64,000 nt of DNA from Mesorhizobium sp. B2-7-2 (GTDB taxonomy: Bacteria; Pseudomonadota; Alphaproteobacteria; Rhizobiales; Rhizobiaceae), in contig NZ_VFTZ01000022.1 of assembly GCF_006440775.1 (NCBI RefSeq), positions 29,787 through 93,786 on the forward strand, read 5' to 3'. Positions 58,128-64,000 of the stretch are shown here, piece by piece. Positions within the stretch are counted from its first letter, which is position 1; each line of letters opens with the position of its first letter. The notes under the pieces were generated by a model. The model made no database searches. It saw only the letters and a list, made by a program, of their open reading frames with translations, and was not told the origin of the DNA. The translations under genes were made by a program, and so were the position numbers.

Positions 58128-58967
58128 ATGGCAGCCGCCTACACCGAGAAGGAAATCGACGAGATCGCCGCTTTGCTAAAGGAGGGGCTGTCGGCCTCGC
58201 GCATCGCCGGCCGCTTCAGCGCGCTGCGCGGCAGCCCGGTCTCGCGCAACGCCATTATCGGCATCGTCCACCGCAACGCCGGTTTGAGCGCCATCGGCTT
58301 CGCCAACCCCAAGGGCGGCCGCGCCGGCGGCAGGCCGAAGAAGCCCGCCCGGCCGGATCGTCCGGGCGGGCGGAGAAGGGTGGCCGCCGGAGAGGTGACG
58401 CTCTCCGAACCCGCCGCGCTTTCAAGGCATGCCGAATTGGTGGAGACCGCCGGCGCCGCAACCGCCAATCTTCTCCCAAGTGGGGGAGATGCCCAGTCCA
58501 CCCTCCGCAACTGCTGCGCAGCCGCTGCGGAGGACGGGCAGGACAGAGAGGGACGCTGTCCCGCCGACGTATCCGCGTATGGCGCCTCGGTGAATCCGGA
58601 CCTCATCACTGCCCGCACCCCCAAGCCCAAAAAATCCAAAGCCCGCAAACCCGCGCGCACGCTTCCGCCCGCCTGGCTCGCCCCTGGCACCCGCGAAAAA
58701 TCCGAAGCGCATCTCTACAAGCTGCCAGCGCCGCCGCCTCCGGTGAACCCTGGCCGCCAGCCGCATGTAGCGGCCATGCGCTTCCTCGACTGCCTGTTCG
58801 GCCGCTGCCGCGCGCCGCTCGATCTCGCGCTGCGCCAGGATGCCGAAGCCGATCCCGTCGGCACGCGCCCGGGACTGGACATGCTCTGCTGCGGCCTGCC
58901 GACGTCGGCCACGCGCTCCTACTGCGCCCATCACCATGCAAGGTTTCACGGCCATCGCGGCAGGTGA
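58128..58967 (+). CDS. GcrA family cell-cycle regulator, with a repeat inserted in frame
   Basis: The 279-residue protein has an N-terminal GcrA helix-turn-helix (residues about 1-60: EKEIDEIAALLKEGLSASRI, then SRNAIIGIVHRNAGL). It has a C-terminal zinc-type part with CLFGRC, CCGLP and YCAHHHARF. GcrA binds GANTC-methylated promoters through sigma70 in Caulobacter. The protein is about 100 residues longer than usual. Part of this comes from a 107-base dispersed repeat at 58464-58570, read in frame at about residues 113-148. I chose ATG 58128. It may be a second GcrA in the cell. Confidence 0.82.
   Translation: MAAAYTEKEIDEIAALLKEGLSASRIAGRFSALRGSPVSRNAIIGIVHRNAGLSAIGFANPKGGRAGGRPKKPARPDRPGGRRRVAAGEVTLSEPAALSRHAELVETAGAATANLLPSGGDAQSTLRNCCAAAAEDGQDREGRCPADVSAYGASVNPDLITARTPKPKKSKARKPARTLPPAWLAPGTREKSEAHLYKLPAPPPPVNPGRQPHVAAMRFLDCLFGRCRAPLDLALRQDAEADPVGTRPGLDMLCCGLPTSATRSYCAHHHARFHGHRGR
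58464..58570. repeat. Dispersed repeat inside the GcrA-like gene
   Basis: The block has gccaatct...caagtgggggagatgccc, then ggacgggcaggacagagag and gggacgctgtcccgccgacg. The same blocks, in the same order, occur at 32242-32316. It is read in frame and creates a Cys-containing linker between the two GcrA domains. Confidence 0.82.
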
Positions 58968-58979
58968 TGTGAGGGCGCC

Positions 58980-59045
58980 AGGCTCTCCTTCTCCCCTTGT
59001 GGGAGAAGGTGGCTCGGCGCTCTGCGCCGAGCCGGATGAGGGATG
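58980..59045. repeat. Mesorhizobium-type palindromic intergenic element
   Basis: ctccttctcccc...ggggagaag and gctcggcgctctgcgccgagc are palindromic, and the element ends ccggatgagggatg. It lies between the GcrA-like and DUF6456 genes. Confidence 0.7.
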
Positions 59046-59088
59046 CCTCGCGCCAACATCTATAGAATTCCAACCCAAGGACCGCACC

Positions 59089-59685
59089 ATGCCCCGCAAA
59101 TCCGCCAAGAAACCCCAGCCGCCAAAGCTCCCCAAGGGCGAGGCCGAGCAGGTACGCATCCGCCGCGAGATCGGTCACGACTTCGCGCTGAAGCCCGACG
59201 GCTTCGGCCGCCAGCGCCTCACCACCGGTACGGCGGAAGCGCGCCGCATCTACGAGGTGTCGAACGGCGGCTACACCTCCACCGGCGGCGTCGTGCGCCT
59301 GCGCAATGTCGACCCGCTCACCGGCGTCACCTCGCTCAGCCGCCAGCAGCGCGAAGCCGGCCAGCGCTTCCGCGACGATTTCGAGCGTAGTCAACGCGAA
59401 GGCCTGCTGCCGCAATCCTGGAGCGAGCGAGTCGATAGCGGTCGAATCGGCGGCGGCGTCCCGGACCGGGTGCTGTCAGCCGGCCGGGCGTATGCCCACG
59501 CCGCCGCTGCGCTCGCCCATTGGGAAGTGGCTGAAGCGGTCCGAAAAATCTGCCTCGAAGGCCAGTCGGTGAAGGCCGTCGCCGAACGCACCGGCGACGG
59601 GCGCGACGTGGTGGTCAAGCTGCTGAAGATCGGGCTGGATTTGTTGGCGGTGCATTATGGGATGATGGGAAGGAAGGTAGGGTGA
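59089..59685 (+). CDS. DUF6456 domain protein
   Basis: The 198-residue protein has a basic N-terminus. The DUF6456 domain covers the rest: EAGQRFRDDFERSQREGLLP, a linker, then WEVAEAVRKICLEGQSVKAVAERTG and VVKLLKIGLDLLAVHYG, which looks like a helix-turn-helix. Alphaproteobacterial members are thought to bind DNA. An AAGGA site precedes the ATG at 59089. It follows the GcrA-like gene, so the two may work together in the repressor-controlled unit. Confidence 0.8.
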   Translation: MPRKSAKKPQPPKLPKGEAEQVRIRREIGHDFALKPDGFGRQRLTTGTAEARRIYEVSNGGYTSTGGVVRLRNVDPLTGVTSLSRQQREAGQRFRDDFERSQREGLLPQSWSERVDSGRIGGGVPDRVLSAGRAYAHAAAALAHWEVAEAVRKICLEGQSVKAVAERTGDGRDVVVKLLKIGLDLLAVHYGMMGRKVG

Positions 59686-59827
59686 ATATTAGAAAGTGCT
59701 GGTTGATCTTGGGATAACCATAAGCAGAGAACAAAACAGTCAAGTTGTCGAAAGATGGTTATTGGTACGATGAGTCGGTATTGTTGTTAAAGCAATGCAA
59801 TCGGTTCGAAATGTAGCGGGTGGGGAT

Positions 59828-59926
59828 ATGCCTAAAGCGAGGACCAGACTGATTGCTTGGCTCCTGATAGGCCTGGTCGTGGTGGCAGCAATTAGCGTGG
59901 GGTTGTTGCTGCTGCGAAACAAATGA
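59828..59926 (+). CDS. Tiny membrane-segment ORF before the Sel1 gene
   Basis: A 32-codon frame encodes PKARTRLI then a membrane helix (AWLLIGLVVVAAISVGLLLL) and RNK. Its TGA is one base before the Sel1 start, and the next frame is +1. A normal Sel1 protein would have such an anchor at its N-terminus. A one-base frameshift could have split a single gene, or the two may be coupled genes. Confidence 0.45.
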   Translation: MPKARTRLIAWLLIGLVVVAAISVGLLLLRNK

Positions 59927-59927
59927 G

Positions 59928-60302
59928 ATGGACAGAGGTGTACAAGCGCTGAAGCGAGAGGACGGCACCGCTGCATTGGCGAACCTGAAACCGCTGGCGC
60001 AGCTTGGGGATCGATCTGCCCAGATGCTAGTAGGATCAATCTACGCCTACGGATGGGGCGGCATACCGAAGAGTGATGCGGATGCCATATACTGGTTCCA
60101 TCGGCTCGGTTCGAGGGGCCCGCTGGTTGCCGAGGAAGGCGCCGATCCTGCTGCGCCGTACCAGCTTATGGTTGCAAAGGCTTATGCCAGCGGCGCTGAC
60201 GGGGTGAGAACCGACCCTGCCGAGAGTCTGAAGTGGCTGAAACTAGCCGCCGAAGCTGGAAGCAAGGAGGCGTCCGCGGCACTCTCCCAGCCTCAGCCTT
60301 GA
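59928..60302 (+). CDS. Sel1-repeat protein, perhaps truncated at the N-terminus
   Basis: The 124-residue protein has Sel1-like units: LKREDGTAALANLKPLAQLG, GSIYAYGWGGIPKSDADAIYWF and the WLKLAAEAGSKEA end. The start is an ATG with no clear ribosome site, following the tiny membrane ORF. It ends in a ten-base overlap with the convergent DUF763 gene. Sel1 proteins act as scaffolds. Loss of the anchor by frameshift would leave it cytoplasmic. Confidence 0.75.
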   Translation: MDRGVQALKREDGTAALANLKPLAQLGDRSAQMLVGSIYAYGWGGIPKSDADAIYWFHRLGSRGPLVAEEGADPAAPYQLMVAKAYASGADGVRTDPAESLKWLKLAAEAGSKEASAALSQPQP

Positions 60303-61588
60303 TCATCGCCGCCCTTTCTTCCCGGCCCGCTTCTGCTCTCCAAGTCGCGACCCTCCGGCTTCCCCTCCCACCCGAACACGCTCCGCCCGCCCAGCAAATG
60401 CGACTGGTCCATCTCACCCGCGACGATCTCCTTCAGGCTCGGCCCCGTCACGTAGCGCTCCATCCGACGGGACTCACCATCCAGCCGCCTCAGCGCCTCC
60501 AACTCTTCGGTTCTTCCGAGCCTCGCCTTTCCCACCGCCGATTTCAGCACGGCGATCGTCTCGTCATAGACTTTCAGCGGCACGGGGAAGGGGTGGCGGT
60601 CCTTGCCGCCATGGGCGAGGGAGAAGCGGGCCGGGTCGGAGAAGCGATAGGGGGCGCCGTGCACCACTTCCGACACCATGGCCAGAGCCCGCACCGTGCG
60701 CGGGCCGACGCCGGGGACCAGCAGCAATTCAGGAAAATCCTTCGGGCCGCTTTCGATGGCCGAGGCGATGTTGCTGTGCAGGCGGCGCATCACGATGTCG
60801 CTTTCGCGCACATCGTGATGCGCCGGCATGACGAGGTTGGGCAGCAGCGGCTGCGCGGCCGGTTCAGGCTCCGACCGCGGTTCCAGCGCGGCCAGCTCGG
60901 TCAGGATCTTTTCCGGGCTCATCGTCTTGAGCAGCGCGATCTGGCCGCCGCGGGCTTTCTCGGCGCGACGGTCGGTCAGGTTGACGATCTCGCTCTGGCG
61001 CTCGCCCTCGATCGCCGCATGCGGTTGGTCGACGAAGCTTTTGAGCCCCTCCGACAGCCAGTGGTAGCGGCGTGCCTGGCGGGCGTCCCCGTTCATGCCT
61101 TGCTGCACCACCACCCAGCGCCCGTCATCGGTGACGATGAAGCCGTGCAGATAGAGGTCGTAGCCGTCCTGCACGGCGGCGCTGTCCACCTTGGCGACGA
61201 GCCGGCTGGCGGTGGCCAGGGCATCGCCGTCCAGCCCGACGCGCTCGCCGATGGCAATCAACTCGCCGGGCGTCTTGCGCGAATGCGCGCCGCGCCCGCC
61301 GCAGACATGGATGCCAAGCTCATTGCTGAGCGGGTTGAGCCCCCGTTTCAGCGCGCCGATGACCGAGGTGGTGATGCCGGACGAATGCCAGTCCATGCCC
61401 ATCACCGCGCCGAAGGACTGGAACCAGAAGGGATGCGCCAGACGGCGCAAAAGCTCGTCGCGGCCGTAATGGTGGATGATCGCTTCGCACAGCACCGCGC
61501 CGAGCTTCGTCATCCGATCGCCCAGCCATTTCGGGACCCGCCCGCCATGCAGCGGCAGGTCGGCGCTGCCGCTTCGCTGCGTCAAGGA
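60293..61588 (-). CDS. DUF763 family protein
   Basis: The 431-residue protein matches DUF763 throughout. The start TQRSGSADLPLHGGRVPKWL is the conserved one. The body contains GLDGDALATASRLVAKVDSAA and the helix-hairpin-helix LLLVPGVGPRTVRALAMVSE. This suggests DNA binding or nuclease-like activity, but the function is not established. I use the TTG at 61588, which has a GGAGAA site. The ATG frame to 61663 adds a non-conserved end. The gene lies across a repeat-rich interval from the Tyr/His-rich proteins. Confidence 0.88.
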   Translation of the reverse strand, partial: SLTQRSGSADLPLHGGRVPKWLGDRMTKLGAVLCEAIIHHYGRDELLRRLAHPFWFQSFGAVMGMDWHSSGITTSVIGALKRGLNPLSNELGIHVCGGRGAHSRKTPGELIAIGERVGLDGDALATASRLVAKVDSAAVQDGYDLYLHGFIVTDDGRWVVVQQGMNGDARQARRYHWLSEGLKSFVDQPHAAIEGERQSEIVNLTDRRAEKARGGQIALLKTMSPEKILTELAALEPRSEPEPAAQPLLPNLVMPAHHDVRESDIVMRRLHSNIASAIESGPKDFPELLLVPGVGPRTVRALAMVSEVVHGAPYRFSDPARFSLAHGGKDRHPFPVPLKVYDETIAVLKSAVGKARLGRTEELEALRRLDGESRRMERYVTGPSLKEIVAGEMDQSHLLGGRSVFGWEGKPEGRDLESRSGPGRKGGDDQG

Positions 61589-61649
61589 TGTTCTCCGTGG
61601 ATGCCGGAGAATTAGATGGCATTTTGCCGGTAATTTGCAAGGCGCCGAC

Positions 61650-61905
61650 GCGATCTCCCCCACGAGGAGCAGCGCAATCGCATATGGGGTTTATTGGCGA
61701 AGGCCAAAGCAACGCCGTCATCCTCAGGCTTATCCCGAGGATCCGCCGTCGCACGCGGATATAGCGCCCAGTTCAGGCAGGCCGGTAGATCCTCGGGACA
61801 AGCCCGAGGATGACGCCATTAAGGCATGCAGGTTATCCGAACTCCCAAAAGCCATATGCGATCTCCCCCACGAGGAGGGAGATCGGTCCGCCGGCCGCAT
61901 CACCC
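61650..61905. repeat. Nested inverted repeats in the interval before DUF763
   Basis: Two nested inverted pairs are visible. The outer pair is gatctcccccacgagg near 61651 with gcatatggg-type flanks, repeated near 61860. The inner pair is cgtcatcctcaggcttatcc near 61719 against ggacaagcccgaggatgacg near 61797. These are dispersed rhizobial elements. No gene is evident in 61589-61906. Confidence 0.75.
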
Positions 61906-61906
61906 G

Positions 61907-62245
61907 CTAATACCGGTAATAGTACCCGTGGTGATGCCTGTGGTGCCGGTAATGATGCCTATGGTGGTACCGGTGGGGATAGATGTAGTAGTGTCTGTAA
62001 TACCGATGGTACCGGTAGTGCGGATAGCGGACCACGTAGCCGGGATAGTAGTCATCATAGTAGCGCGGCCCATAATAGCGGCCGCCGTAATCGTAGAACG
62101 GGCCGCCATAGAACGGGCCGCCGTAGAACGGATAGCCGCCAAACGGCCCGATCCCGAGACCGAAGAAGCCTTGCGCATCTGCCGGCGCGACCGTGGCCAC
62201 TGCCGAAGCGATGGCGATTGCCGAGGCAAGTAGAAGCTTTTTCAT
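61907..62245 (-). CDS. Exported Tyr/His/Gly-rich protein, third of a cluster
   Basis: The 112-residue precursor has a signal peptide ending APADAQ. A Gly/Tyr/Phe repeat region (GGPFYGGPFYDYG) and a His/Tyr/Arg-rich end (HHRHHYRHHRHHHGYYYRY) follow. An AGGAGGAGG site precedes the ATG. Such proteins could bind metal or be cross-linked through Tyr. It resembles the two proteins upstream but lacks their C-terminal Cys. Confidence 0.78.
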   Translation of the reverse strand: MKKLLLASAIAIASAVATVAPADAQGFFGLGIGPFGGYPFYGGPFYGGPFYDYGGRYYGPRYYDDYYPGYVVRYPHYRYHRYYRHYYIYPHRYHHRHHYRHHRHHHGYYYRY

Positions 62246-62371
62246 GGCAAACCTCCTCCTGAAGGTTCGCACTGACAACGCTTGACGAGCCGAAAAGCTG
62301 CCTAAGACAGTGGGCCCGGCGCGAAAATCGGCGGGATTTGAAGCCGCGCCTGCTTCCCGGCGGCGGATCGT

Positions 62372-62725
62372 CTAGCTGCAGACGCGCACCTCCCGCGTGA
62401 ACCTGTGGTCGTGGCTGCGGGTTCTGACCATTTCGATCCGGCAATGGCGGCCGTGCTTTACGACACGATAGCGGCTCGGCGGGGCAACATAGCCGCCTTC
62501 ATAGTCGTTGCTGTAGGCCGGGCCGTAGCCGGGCCCGTCATCCTGATAGGGGCCGTCCCAATAGGAGCCGTACACCGGAGCGTAGTTGTAGCTGTCGTAA
62601 AAATCGCCGAACGGGCCGTAGTCGAAGTAACTGCCGCCCAGGAATACGTTGCCTGCATCCGCCGATGTGATGACGGCCGCTGTCGAGGCCAGGGCGAACA
62701 CCGAGGCAAACAGGAATTTTTTCAT
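62372..62725 (-). CDS. Exported Tyr/Gly-rich protein, second of a cluster
   Basis: The 117-residue precursor has a signal peptide ending SADAG. A Tyr/Asp/Gly-rich middle (FGDFYDSYNYAPVYGSYWDG) and a C-terminal part with RHCRIEMVR and REVRVCS follow. The last two Cys match those of the protein at 62900-63223. An AGGAGGTTGCC site precedes the ATG. It is likely periplasmic or surface-exposed. Confidence 0.78.
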   Translation of the reverse strand: MKKFLFASVFALASTAAVITSADAGNVFLGGSYFDYGPFGDFYDSYNYAPVYGSYWDGPYQDDGPGYGPAYSNDYEGGYVAPPSRYRVVKHGRHCRIEMVRTRSHDHRFTREVRVCS

Positions 62726-62899
62726 GGCAACCTCCTGAAGGTTCACCCAGGACAACGTGCGGCAAGCCCACAAATTGCGGCGTCCTGCACAATCAGCAAC
62801 ATTTGAGGGCTTCGTGAGCGCGCGAGGCGCTCCAGGCACACGTCGGACGACAGCACGGAGCGGGCGAAAGCCGTTCCGCGCTATCCAACCAGGGTGACT

Positions 62900-63223
62900 C
62901 TAGTAGCCGTTGTAGCCGTTACCGCAGACGCGCACCTCCTCCACCACGCGGTGGTGGTGGCGCCAGTGGCTCACCAGTTCGGTTCGGCAATGATGGCGAT
63001 AATAGCGGTGATGGTAGCGAACCACATAGCCGCCATTGTCGTAGTCGTCATTGTAGACATGGCGATAATAGCGGTGAGGGTAGTATCCGCCGTAATCGTC
63101 ATAATAGCCGTCATCATAGCCCGGCCCGATGCCAATGCCCAGTTGCACGCTACCGGCGCTGGCCGGCGCGATCGCGAACGCCGAGGCGATGGCGATCATC
63201 GAAGCAAGTAGAAGCCTTTTCAT
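62900..63223 (-). CDS. Exported Tyr/His-rich protein, first of a cluster
   Basis: The 107-residue precursor has a signal peptide ending ASAG. A Tyr/Asp/Gly segment, HHRYYRHHCRTEL and a C-terminus with VEEVRVCG follow. It shares the HCRxE...EVRVC block with the protein at 62372-62725. A strict stress-type promoter match lies upstream at 63264-63289. Three paralogous genes in a row on one strand suggest tandem duplication. Confidence 0.78.
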   Translation of the reverse strand: MKRLLLASMIAIASAFAIAPASAGSVQLGIGIGPGYDDGYYDDYGGYYPHRYYRHVYNDDYDNGGYVVRYHHRYYRHHCRTELVSHWRHHHRVVEEVRVCGNGYNGY

Positions 63224-63263
63224 CGCTGCCTCCTTGAGTTGCAGGACGCCCCTTCAGGGGATA

Positions 63264-63289
63264 AACGGTTTCGACGGGACCGGTGTTCC
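63264..63289 (-). promoter_or_regulatory. RpoE2/EcfG-type stress promoter
   Basis: On the minus strand GGAAC (63289-63285) is followed by 17 bases and CGTT (63267-63264), a strict match. It lies about 40 bases before the exported-protein start at 63223. Confidence 0.55.
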
Positions 63290-63473
63290 GAGGAAAATGC
63301 GCGGCCCTATCTCAGGGACGAGCCCGTTCGCAAATGCGGGAAAACGCTCGCTCCCCCGCAAGATGCACGGATCAGGGGGAATAGCGCGTCGCGCGATGTC
63401 GCAGCATCGCTCGCGCACCCTTGGCGCCATCGGCTATGCCACACCGACGTAAATTTCAACCGCAGGAGCTCCC

Positions 63474-63827
63474 ATGACCAAGCAGACCATTCTCAAATTC
63501 GGCCCCGTCGAGCATGCCGAGGCCGGCGACCTGCCGGGCTGGATCGTCGTGGAGGGCAGGCCGACCATGCAGACGGCCGTGCAGCACACCACCGAGGACG
63601 GCAAGGTGATGTCCGGCACCTGGCGCGCTTCGCCCGGCACCTATCACGCCACCTACACCGACTATGAATTCGTCCACATGATCGCCGGCCGCATCATCAT
63701 CACGCCCGACGGCGGCGAGCCGGTCGAGGTCGGCCCCGGCGATGCTTTCGTGGTCGAGGCCGATTTCAAAGGGACGTGGAAGATCATCGAGCCGGTGACG
63801 AAGCATTTTGTCGTTGTGGTGGGGTGA
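63474..63827 (+). CDS. Cupin-domain protein (DUF861 type)
   Basis: The 117-residue protein has the cupin fold typical of the (S)-ureidoglycine aminohydrolase type: MSGTWRASPGTYHATYTDYEF, then VHMIAGRIIITPDGGEP and VGPGDAFVVEADFKGTWKI. A CAGGAG site precedes the ATG. His residues are few, so metal binding may be weak. The gene stands alone before a dispersed repeat. Confidence 0.9.
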   Translation: MTKQTILKFGPVEHAEAGDLPGWIVVEGRPTMQTAVQHTTEDGKVMSGTWRASPGTYHATYTDYEFVHMIAGRIIITPDGGEPVEVGPGDAFVVEADFKGTWKIIEPVTKHFVVVVG

Positions 63828-63872
63828 GGGGGCATGAGCTGCTGATCTCTCCCCACAAGGGCTAGGCTATTC

Positions 63873-64000
63873 ACACATCTTCTGTGACTGGCGCGACTGA
63901 TCAGGCCGAGGCTTGATTGCCAGGTGGTTCCCCCAATCCGTCGCTGCTTCGCAGCGCCACCTTTCCCCCTCCGGAGGGAAAGGAAGGGAGCGTTGCTGGA
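63873..64000. repeat. Dispersed intergenic repeat, copy 2 of 2 in the window
   Basis: This is the second copy of the element at 184-308, in the same orientation, with a few one-base differences. It runs off the end of the window. The two copies are 63.5 kb apart. Confidence 0.85.

Noticed and set aside
61650..61905. Possible CRISPR array
   Set aside because: The repeats are nested inverted pairs of intergenic elements, not regularly spaced direct repeats with unique spacers.

Overview
The window looks like chromosomal DNA of a Rhizobiales alphaproteobacterium, most likely Mesorhizobium or a close relative. This rests on high GC, tandem DUF768 proteins, DUF982, DUF1236 and DUF6456 families, a GcrA-type regulator, a SyrA-type exopolysaccharide repressor, GTTC-N7-GTTC type LexA boxes, and many palindromic intergenic repeats of the kind seen in Mesorhizobium. 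I see no rRNA, tRNA, CRISPR array, transposase or integrase. All calls come from reading the sequence; no database search was run.

Layout. 0-1.1 kb: repeats and a DOPA-dioxygenase-like gene. 1.2-3.5 kb: an accessory island with an orphan gene diverging from a two-gene soluble/membrane module behind an SOS-type promoter. 3.6-6.3 kb: small Rhizobiales genes plus one intact and one decayed MoaD-like gene. 6.3-9.9 kb: a three-subunit molybdenum hydroxylase. 10-15.4 kb: a TPR protein, a GlxA-type regulator, exported Gly-rich and coiled-coil proteins, and a fragment of an aminotransferase gene. 15.7-19.7 kb: a polyamine-type ABC importer. 20-29.8 kb: a polysaccharide module (acyltransferase, two GT2 enzymes, an ABC exporter) facing a type I secretion pair with an RTX/GH16 glycanase. 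30-36.7 kb: SRPBCC, tandem two-TM proteins, an SDR with altered catalytic residues, patatin, DinB with an SOS box, and a cupin. 36.8-40.4 kb: divergent TadG-like paralogues with two TadE-like genes. 40-50 kb: small exported and DUF proteins, cytochrome b561, a DnaJ-domain protein, SyrA and three DUF1236 genes, several behind GGAAC-N18/19-TT promoter candidates. 50-55.2 kb: a GSU2403-type nucleotidyltransferase with palindromic operators, then a TPP riboswitch and ykoF-thiXZY. 55-60 kb: a DUF2167 protein, an S24-type repressor divergent from a small-ORF/GcrA/DUF6456 run, and a Sel1 protein. 60-64 kb: DUF763, three Tyr/His-rich exported proteins and a cupin.

Regulation is the most informative layer. 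Two LexA boxes place dinB and the two-gene module at 2.1-3.5 kb under likely SOS control. Matches to the RpoE2/EcfG general-stress promoter lie before all three DUF1236 genes and several small-protein genes. A TCGTAC-N5-GTACGA operator pair, with 34-35 bp between centres, occurs both at the S24 repressor and 7 kb away at the 50.3 kb gene, which suggests a small regulon. Dispersed repeats have also entered coding sequence: one lies in frame inside the GcrA-like gene, one supplies the C-terminus of the gene before it, and one overlaps the predicted start of the thiX-like permease.
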